In this document: positions 56,351 to 64,000 of the stretch, one piece after another | Position numbering within the stretch: position 1 is the first letter of the stretch | How the letters are laid out: each line of letters starts with the position of its first letter | NCBI RefSeq assembly: GCF_047948215.1 | Contig: NC_134456.1 | Span: forward strand, 80,714,515 to 80,778,514 | Reading direction: 5' to 3' | Source: Lycorma delicatula | Taxonomy: Eukaryota > Arthropoda > Insecta > Hemiptera > Fulgoridae | Length of the DNA stretch: 64,000 nt | Translations under genes and position numbers: made by a program | Notes under the pieces: generated by a model | The model's input: the letters and a program-made list of their open reading frames with translations, nothing else | Database searches by the model: none | What the model was told of the DNA's origin: nothing

Positions 56351-56808
56351 AATGTTAATTTTAAATTTTAAAATAAATAAATTGCTCGCAGATTTTCTTT
56401 CGTTGAAAACTTAAGACTTTTTTTTACATAGCGTTAAAACAAATAAAATGCTACCGTAGATTGTACAACGCCACATTAAATAATTATAAATAGTATTTTG
56501 TGACATGTATACAAGAAAAGCTGACCTGAAAGAAGCCATAAACTTGGCATTGACCAAGGAAGGTCGATTAATTTATGCACGAACTAAATGTACTGTTCAA
56601 CACGATTCTCTGCTGTCTCGGTGTAGTATTTCATGATAAACCAAACTATTAACCAAGGTTACTACGTATTATCTCTTGACCCCTTTCCATTTATTTGTCT
56701 AAACAAGCTAAAATTCTAATTAAGTTTGTTAAATAGTAAACAAAAATTATATTTGTATTTTTATCGTTATCATATTAATAATAAAAAATCTGTTATGAAC
56801 ACCACATG
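56351..56808. other. Spacer, nothing recognised
   Basis: No supported feature. Confidence 0.5.
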
Positions 56809-57808
56809 ACTTTCTTGTACGCCTATTAAAAAACATGCACATTTTTTTTAAAATGAAAAGTACATAAAATGTTCTTTTTTTATTAACTTTGGATATTTTA
56901 TCTTTTTTTTTATTGTTATTTTTGAATTATTATTTATCGTAATTTTTTTTTTACAAAATTATTAATAAATCAATACATTTAAATTAAAAAACAAAGTTAC
57001 AAAAAAGGAGATGAAGTCTGATTCACCTTTTAAGATCCAAATATTTCATTAATTAAAATCTCATTTGGCTATAACTCTGGAACCAATGAAAATAAGTACT
57101 ACTTATGATGTATCGTTCAAAAGCTCTCATTTAGGGCTTATTACTGCAACCCACCGGGTTGGTCTAGTGGTTAACGCGTCTTCCCAAATCAGCTGATTTG
57201 GAAGCCGAGAGTTCCAGCGTTCAAGTCCTAGTAAAGCCCCAGTTATTTTTACATGGATTGAATGCTAGATCGTGGATACCGGTGTTCTTTGGTGGTTGGG
57301 TTTCAATTAACCACACATCTCAGGAACGGTCGAACTGAGAATGTATAAGACTACACTTCATTTACACTCATACATTATCATCCTCATTCATCCTCTGAAG
57401 AATTATCTAAACGGTAGTTACCGGAGGCTAAACAGGAAAAAAAAAGAAAGAAGGGCTTATTACTGCAGTTAGGAAAAAGTCCAAAATCCAAATGTGTTTG
57501 GAGTTTTGGCTTTTTTGGATTTTGGACTTTTTCTGAAACTTTTGGTTCAGTCGATTGCAATCAAAAGGGGAAGTACATAACTAGATGTTTCAGCAGTCCT
57601 AAAACCAACATTCCAACTTCCTACGGCTAATTGTTTTTGAGTTATGCGCGATACATACACACACATGCGTACGTACGTACAGACGTCACGCCGAAACTAG
57701 TCAAAATGGATTCAGGGTTGGTCAAAATAGATATTTCCGTTGAAATCTGAAAAAAAAAATTTTTTCACAATACGATCACAATACTTGCTTTACTTTGTAC
57801 AAGGAAGT
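56809..57808 (-). mobile_element. ST1 element, copy 7, split by a SINE-A
   Basis: Outer flank AACACCACATG, then ACTTTCTTGTACGCC; GAAGTCTGATTC block; SINE-A insertion at 57149-57451. Then GTCCAAAATCC and TTTTTTGGATTTTGGAC hairpin, CACACATGCGTACGTACGTA microsatellite, and the end TTGTACAAGGAAGT at 57808. Without the SINE it is about 680 bp. Confidence 0.9.
57149..57451 (+). mobile_element. SINE-A nested in ST1, with 16-bp target-site duplication
   Basis: The best-preserved SINE-A in the window. ACCCACCGGGTTGGTCTAGT, CCAAATCAGCTGATTTGG, GCGTTCAAGTCC, GTGGATACCGGTGTTCTTTG, CACACATCTCAGGAACGG, CATCCTCTGAAGAATTATC and GTTACCGGAGGCTAAACAGG followed by an A-rich end. The 16-bp sequence AGGGCTTATTACTGCA stands on both sides (57133-57148 and 57452-57467) without mismatch. 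Confidence 0.97.
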
Positions 57809-58513
57809 AAAAAGTAAAATTTATTTCAGTTTTCTGAAAAAAAAAATGTATTAATAATAATGCCGTTTTTAAATATCCTCAATATATGTTACTACAACAT
57901 TAACATTATTTTTTTTTTTTGTATTTTTAATGCTTCATTATTATTAAGATTTATTATATTTAGATTTATTAGATTATATTTAAATATCCGTAAACACATA
58001 AATAAAATACAAGAACATCTGTTCCTGTATTTATGAATTAAACCAATTTTTTATTTAAACTAGTATAGGACATAAAGGTTATACGTATAAATAGTATCGT
58101 ATAAACTTTCAATATGATTTGTTATCTAAATCATTTTATGCTAATTTACTTTATTCTAAAGGACATAAAACAAAATTACAGTTTGAAAATTTATCTTAGT
58201 AATACAAGCATGTTGCAGAAAATATAAACTGCAGTTCAGTGTTGGGAGTCTATCCGTAAAAACCCTTAAGGAGAAAAATATGCCTCTAGCTTTAACATTA
58301 AATGACAAATAAAAATATTTGAGCATCCAAATTTTTTATTAACATCCTAGATGGAAAAAGGATATTCAGATGAATCGAAAAGAATTTTGAAGGAAATTGC
58401 GTGAAATTTTTTGATTAGTTAGAAATAAATCATAGATTTGCGTATAAAACACTTATAATACTAAGAAACAAAATTACAATAAAATCGGTCTAGACGTACG
58501 ATATTATACCTTT
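57809..58513. other. AT-rich spacer, nothing recognised
   Basis: No supported feature. Confidence 0.5.
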
Positions 58514-58529
58514 AGAGCCTCAAAGCTAA

Positions 58530-58813
58530 ACCCACCGGATTGGTCTAGTGGTGAACGCATCTTCCTAAATCAGCTGATTTGGAAGTTGAGAGTTCCAGCG
58601 TTCAAATCCTAGCGAAGTCAGTTATTTTTACACGGATTTGAATACTAGATCGTGGATACCGGTGTTCTTTGATGGTTGGATTTCAATTAACCAACATCTC
58701 AAGAATGGTCGAACTGAGACTGTACAAGACTACACTTCATTTACACTCATACAATACCATTCTCTGAGGTATTATCTGAAAGGTAATTACCGGAGGCTAA
58801 ACAGGAAAAAGAA
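58530..58813 (+). mobile_element. SINE-A, full-length copy
   Basis: ACCCACCGGATTGGTCTAGT head, AAATCAGCTGATTTGGAAG, GCGTTCAAATCC, body, CATTCTCTGAGGTATTATC and ACCGGAGGCTAAACAGG tail. 16-bp target-site duplication AGAGCCTCAAAGCTAA (58514-58529) and AGAGCCTCAAACCTAA (58814-58829), one mismatch. Confidence 0.95.
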
Positions 58814-58829
58814 AGAGCCTCAAACCTAA

Positions 58830-60197
58830 CCTAACCTTTAAGCCTGCCGCATCAAACTATGAAAATCGTTAAAGTTTTCAGTTAGAATGCACTAACATAT
58901 TCAGTAGTTCTTCGTACAATGTAATAAATAATGCATTACAGGCTGATATTAAAATTCCGACGACAAAGGACAAAGTTACTTTAAGAAATAAAAAATACCT
59001 TTAAAGGTAATAAAAACGCCAAAATCATTACCCAGTCAGTTAACTAGGCTATAACCAAAAACTCACAGATTAAAACGTACAAAACTTATTGATTCACCAC
59101 CACTCAAATTTATTTAAATAAAACCACTTCCTTCGTTATAATTATATATAAAATTAAATGGAAGTAAGTGGTTAAATACGCATAGTTTGAAGCACATTAA
59201 TGGATACGGTCTTTTATTGAAATAAAAAAATTATCATGTATCCTGAAAGATTGTATTTTTTTTTTTACAAACTGATAGCAAAACGTTGCTTCTGTTATTT
59301 CCCAAACCGGAAAAGTTTAAATCCAGCAGAAATATTCTATTTAGATAGAATGCTATTTTTAAGATACGATTTTTTTCACCCATCCCTAAGGAAATGAAAT
59401 GAAGTCCAAACCGATTTTACTTGCTCCAATTCAGAAGTAACGCTGAAATTTGTCAGCAATATAAACTTTCTAAATATTGCTCACTCTAACTGTACTCGTG
59501 TAATATTACTTCAATTTTAGGATTTTTCACTTAGAAAACCTTAGAGGTATTAAATGGGAGAATTAAGTTGTAATCCATAGTTTTTCTATATCTTCTGAAC
59601 TTTTGATTGAAGTTTGAAGTTCAGCATAAATATTAATGAAAAAAAAAACATATTTCATCAAGAATAGCTGAAAACTTTGAACCTGGCTAATGGTTCTTAG
59701 ATAGCAAACTACCGTTCATAGAATTTATTTTCATTCATCCTATGAGAATAAATAATTTTCCAATAAATAATTTTAAAAGTCCTCACTGAATAATTAATTT
59801 TATTATTTTCCAAACAACTATAAAGCAGATTTTTAGAAGTGATTTTTAGGAAAAGTTGGCAAAAATTATTTAAATTAACAAATATTTAAAAAACATCAGA
59901 AGAAAAATTCTTTTTACTACAACACTATTCTTTCATTTTTAATAAAATAATTTAAATTAAAAATTTATATTATTTTATTTCTCCTAAAAATATGTTTTTT
60001 TAGTATATGGCTATGATCGATCACAATTTTACTGACATTCATAAATATCAGTACAATTGGGGGATGGAGGATATGCATTTATACTACCTCGCTATACTCA
60101 ATATACAACCAGCATTTTTTTTTCTTTGTAGTCTTAATTTAACCAAACAATTTATAATTTATAAATTTTGTTTTAATATAAAAAAAAAATCATTTTT
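58830..60197. other. AT-rich spacer, nothing recognised
   Basis: No supported feature; short frames lack domains. Confidence 0.45.
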
Positions 60198-61004
60198 ACT
60201 TCCTTACCTACGAGGTAAAGGAGGTATTGTGATCGCAAAAAATTTTAGTTTCCAGATTTCAACGTAGATATCCATTTTGACCATCCCAGAATCCATTTTA
60301 ACTAGTTCGGCGTGACGTCTGTACGTACTATGTATGTATGTATGTACGTATGTATCTCTCATAAGTCAAAAACGAATAGCTGTACAATGTTGAAATTTTG
60401 GATTTAGGACTGTTGTAATATCTAGTTGTACACCTCCCCTTTTGATTGTAATCGAATGAACCAAAAAGTGTCCAAAAAAGCCCAAATTAAAAAAAAATTG
60501 GATTTTGAACTTTTTCTTAATTGCAGTGATAAGTTCTCATTGAGAGCATTTTATACGATATATTACAAGTGATACTTATTTTCATTGGTTTCAGAGATAT
60601 ATCCAAATGAAATTTTAATTAATAATTTTTTTTTTTTAACCTCCGGGTCCACCGTTAGGCATGCTTCAGAGGATGAGATGAATGATTTGTAGCGTGTGTG
60701 AAAATGCCACGCCTGACCGGGATTCGAACCCGGGACCTCCAGATGAAGGAGGTCCAAATAATAAAATATTTGGAACTTAAAAGGGCACATCGGTTCGAAT
60801 CAAAGACTTCATCTCCTTTTTTGTATTTTATTATTTTAGATGTATTATTAATAATTATTAACCTCTGATTATAAAAAAAATTGCGATTAACAATAATTCA
60901 ATAATAACAATAAAAATATAAGAAGTTATTAATGAAATAAAATTCTACGTACTTTTCATTCTAAAAAAATGTGTATATGTATTTTAATAGGCGTACAAGG
61001 AAGC
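60198..61004 (+). mobile_element. ST1 element, copy 8, split by a SINE-B
   Basis: Starts ACTTCCTTACCTACGAGGTA and AAGGAGGT (hairpin end). GTATGTATGTATGTACGTAT at 60331. CCCAAATT and AAAAATTGGATTTTG hairpin arms. SINE-B at 60626-60754. CACATCGGTTCGAATCAAAG. Ends GGCGTACAAGGAAGC with outer flank GTGGTGTCCACATCAG. Confidence 0.88.
60626..60754 (-). mobile_element. SINE-B nested in ST1, 5'-truncated
   Basis: Minus strand: CCGGGTTCGAATCCCGGTCA (B box), CACACACGCTACAAATCATT, CATCCTCTGAAGCATGCC, ACGGTGGACCCGGAGGTTAA and a run of 12 T (A on the minus strand) at 60626-60637. The 5' part ends in GGACCTCC...GGAGGTCC, an 8-bp inverted repeat replacing the missing A-box region. Confidence 0.9.
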
Positions 61005-61309
61005 AATGTGGTGTCCACATCAGATTTTTTAAATATTGTCATCATCAGAAAGGAAAAACCTATTTAGAGCAGAAATTCTGTGTAACGAAGTGACAAGGGA
61101 GAGTGGAAAAATGTCATTATAAAGAAACGTGCAATATACACAGTACTTCTAACATTATATTCCTAAGTATCGGGTATCCACAAACCACATAAATATATTA
61201 AACTTGTAAAATTTTATTTCTTCGTTGAACTGCACAGTATCGTAATAATAAATCTCTAAAATTTGCATATTTAAAAAAAATTAGTTAGTTTTACTTATTG
61301 CTTATTAAA
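61005..61309. other. Spacer, nothing recognised
   Basis: No supported feature. Confidence 0.5.
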
Positions 61310-62150
61310 AAAAAACAAAATTGGATATTTGTCTGCATTTTATTAAAGATTGTTTTGTTATCAATAAAATATTCTAATTTGTTTTGATAAATAAACATTT
61401 CTTCCGGTACGCTTTCTTGCTGTTTATGACTTGACATACTGAAAACAACGTGGTTTTTATTTTTTTTCAATTAATAGATTTTTACATTATCTGTACTAGT
61501 CATACCAGCGCATAACATGAGTCACTCTTTCTTTGCTGTTTTTTCTCCAAAACTTTTATCGTTTTTTTAAAACAATTGTCTTACTTGGCAGACAGTTAAA
61601 AAATAATGCTGTTTCATCTCCATTAAAAACATCATTTTTATCATACTGATGTAAGAAGTTTACTAAAATCTTTGTTCTCACAGATGAACAGTAGATTTCG
61701 TGTACATCAGCACTTTCGCCGCTGATGACTTTCTGAGAAATACAGTATCTGTTTTTAAATTTACCCAACCAACCTATGCTTGTGACACTATCTTCATAAC
61801 TAATAGTTTTAGCAAACTCTAGCGCTTATTCTTTTATTGCCGTGCCTGATAAGAGAATGAATATTTATCTCTCACGAACCATCACAAACCAGTTTAAAAT
61901 TGCTTCGTCGACATTTGAATAGATGCATTGCCGTACACGTTTTCTGTTCTCTGATTCAATAAAACCCTCTTCAAACCGTTTTTTAATTGTTTTGAAATTT
62001 GAAAAAATTGCCAATAATGAACCGGCTGCTATTTCGTAACGTAAGGCAACATCTTTCTTTATACGACCTTTATCAACGTCTTCTATAATTTTTAGTTTAT
62101 CCGGAATACATAAGATTTTACGCTTTGACATTTTGTTGTACTATTGCTAT
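61310..62150 (-). pseudogene. Pogo/Tigger-type transposase, decayed
   Basis: Pogo/Tigger elements encode a CENP-B-like DNA-binding domain and a DDE core. From the ATG at 62131: MSKRKILCIPDKLKIIEDVD, KGRIKKDVALRYEIAAGSLL (first CENP-B-like helix-turn-helix), KTIKKRFEEGF, NVDEAILNWFVMVRER (start of the second DNA-binding unit). A frameshift near 61870-61860 leads into DSVTSIGWLGKFKNRYCISQ and KVISGESADV. In the frame 61556-61768 come RTKILVNFLHQYDKNDVFNG and DETALFFNCLPSKT, where DET is the first catalytic Asp block. After a stop at 61556 degraded sequence (KPRCFQYVKS) continues to about 61430. The second half of the catalytic core is missing. It is the only pogo-type element in the window. Confidence 0.88.
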
Positions 62151-63607
62151 AAAAAACCATAGACACTAAATTAAGTACAATTCAACAGTAAACGAACTAG
62201 GAAAAAAAACAAAAAAGACTAAGGCCGTCTGTTAAAAAATTCACTGACTGTTACACACTGAGATTAAACACGCACTACCGTAAATGCCAACTGCAACAGT
62301 ACACAAACATGGACCGCCTTACAATGAGTCACGTAGCCGCTGTCGTCAAGGACTTAGCATACTGAATCGTTTATCACTGATTCATTGTAATAAAAACTGG
62401 CTACGTATAACTAATTCACACAAAATAAAAAAATCTTTAACTATTTTTAAGCACAATTTTTCAGTGCATAGAAATCATTCGTTCGTTGTATGGAAGTAAA
62501 TATAAAGAGAAAATTCCCTTGAGAAGTTAAGGTTTCGGAAAAAATTTCGTACTATAAAGAAATAGTAGAAGAGAAGTTTCTTATACAGAAGTTCAAGTGT
62601 ATGTTACGATTATAAGAGTTAAACATTTTAATTGTTCTTAATCAATATATCAAACATAAATTAAAAAAAAAAAAGACTAAAACAAAATTTAGAGGCAGTT
62701 TTCTCCCTGATGATGAAACAAACGAAAGCACTCAAGTTTATGTTTCTTCTTAATTTAAGGTTGTATAGGCTTTGTTTTTATCTGTATATAATAAGTATTA
62801 ACAGTTTATGATCTGGTTTGATAATATAAACATCAATTAAAATCTCTGAATCGTAATTCATTCCATTTATTTTCTTTTTGGTTTTAAGAAATAAGTTCTG
62901 TTTTTTATTATTTTTCCATTAAAACCGTAGGTATTGTAGTGGCATTTTATTATGCTTTAAAAAATTATTTTTTTATTATAAACGAATAAATATTAAATTT
63001 TAATAAAATAGCCTCTTTTCGAAGCGTTACTAAATAACGAGTATAAAATAATTATCAAATTTCTTTTGATAAAATTAAAAAAAATATAATATTATTAAAT
63101 ATTAACCATCTAGTGTTTAGAACAAAATATTCTTAGTAAGAAAGTACGACAAGCTGGTGCCAAAGCTATTTGGTGCCTGGTGGCGTTACAAAGGACAAAG
63201 CGCATTGTGATAAAGCTATTTTTATACATAAATGGAAATATTAATTAATTTTACTATGGCTGCTTTACTTTCTTTCTTATTAAACTTCATTAATATTGAA
63301 AAGGGTTTTATGAAAGAAATAATTTATGAATCTGCATTTTAAATTTTACTTTATTAATACTGTTTAATGCAATTCTGTTAAATATTAATAGATTTTAATA
63401 ATCATAAATTATGAAAACTATAAAAAAATTTTAATAAAAAAATTTTAAAACGGAACAACAATTTAAAACAAACATCCATACATTATTATTGAAGAATAAT
63501 TCTGTATTGTATATAAGCCGTATATACGAAAACATAATATTTTATATAATCCAATATTCAACGCAGTGTCGTATGTCTAAAATTGGGATTAAAGCTTTTT
63601 TATTTTT
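62151..63607. other. Spacer, possibly the pogo element leader at its start
   Basis: 62151-62350 is somewhat less AT-rich and may be the 5' leader of the pogo/Tigger element; no terminal repeat found. The remainder is AT-rich without supported features. Confidence 0.45.
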
Positions 63608-64000
63608 ACTTTCTTGTACGAAGTAAAGGAAGTATTGTGATCGCAAAAAAAAAATGTCGATTTTCTGATATAAACGGAAATATCCATTTTGACCATCCCT
63701 GAATCCATTTTGATTGATTTCGGCAACATATTTGTACGTACATATGTACATATATACGTACGTACATATGTATCTCGCATAACTCTAAAACGATTAGCCG
63801 TAGAATTTTGAAATTTTGGATTTAGGACTGTTGTAACATCTAATTGTGCCCCTCCCCTTTTGATTGCAATTGACTAAACCAAAAGGTCCAAAAATGCCAA
63901 AATTCCAAAAAAAATTTGAATTTTTTCTTAGATGCAGTAATAAGCCCTCATAAGTGCTTTTCAACGATATATCATAAGTGGTACTTAGTTTCATTGGTTT
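63608..64000 (+). mobile_element. ST1 element, copy 9, cut by the window end
   Basis: Starts ACTTTCTTGTACGAAGTAAA and GGAAGT, microsatellite GTACGTACATATGTACATAT at 63736, CTCGCATAACTCTAAAACG, CTGTTGTAACATCTAATTGT, the CCAAAA hairpin region, and ATATCATAAGTGGTACTTAG at the window edge. Confidence 0.88.

Noticed and set aside
57149..57240. tRNA gene at the GGTCTAGTGG...GTTCAAGTCC block
   Set aside because: It recurs in at least seven places with a conserved body and tail and target-site duplications, so it is a SINE head.
60007..60267. 86-residue frame as a gene
   Set aside because: Its 3' part runs into an ST1 element and the 5' part has no domain or codon signal.
1..64000. CRISPR arrays, operons, ribosome binding sites, phage or plasmid features
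   Set aside because: The sequence is eukaryotic in character; direct repeats found are transposons or microsatellites without regular spacers.

Overview
This window looks like a non-genic stretch of a repeat-rich, AT-rich animal genome, most probably an insect. I could not find a single host protein-coding gene, intact tRNA or rRNA in it. Every protein-like signal I recognise is a broken piece of a transposable element. The insect call is an inference from the mix of Tc1/mariner relatives, pogo, hAT and non-LTR elements, tRNA-derived SINEs, long AT-rich spacers and dinucleotide microsatellites. A hemipteran would fit, but the sequence alone does not prove it.

Layout. 0-6.7 kb: end of a Tc1/mariner-like element, an apparently perfect 598-bp tandem duplication, the first copy of an abundant element (here ST1) and several inverted-repeat elements. 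6.7-13 kb: a dead Tc1/mariner element carrying a SINE and a U2 snRNA pseudogene, a LINE tail, and a hAT element interrupted by a GC-rich retroposon. 13-24 kb: decayed LINE reverse transcriptase, two mariner-like elements with terminal inverted repeats, and inverted-repeat elements. 25-27 kb: a foldback element with a LINE inserted at its centre. 28-36 kb: SINEs, a foldback element, a LINE remnant, a long-TIR mariner derivative containing a 36-bp snapback, and a gag-only retroelement remnant. 37-47 kb: SINE, ST1 copies, another mariner, a CpG-rich island and a (CG)n cruciform-type palindrome. 47-64 kb: second copies of a mariner and of the hAT, a second foldback, many ST1 and SINE copies (several nested, with clear target-site duplications), and a pogo/Tigger remnant.

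How the parts relate. Two tRNA-derived SINE families (SINE-A and SINE-B) share a similar 3' tail of about 45 bp, which suggests that one LINE machinery moves both. A third group (SINE-A2) keeps the SINE-A body but has another tail. ST1 is a 0.6-0.8 kb non-autonomous element with 13-bp subterminal inverted repeats, an internal TACG/TATG microsatellite and a strong hairpin. At least nine copies lie here. Its architecture resembles Helentron-associated elements, but the class is not settled. Nesting and target-site duplications give a partial order of insertion.

I found no candidate for a new multi-gene system. The most interesting observations concern transposon architecture (ST1, shared SINE tails, gag-only element) and mutational mechanisms (snapback inverted duplications, U2 pseudogene, tandem duplication). 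Coordinates of element ends are read by eye and can be off by a few bases where no target-site duplication is cited.
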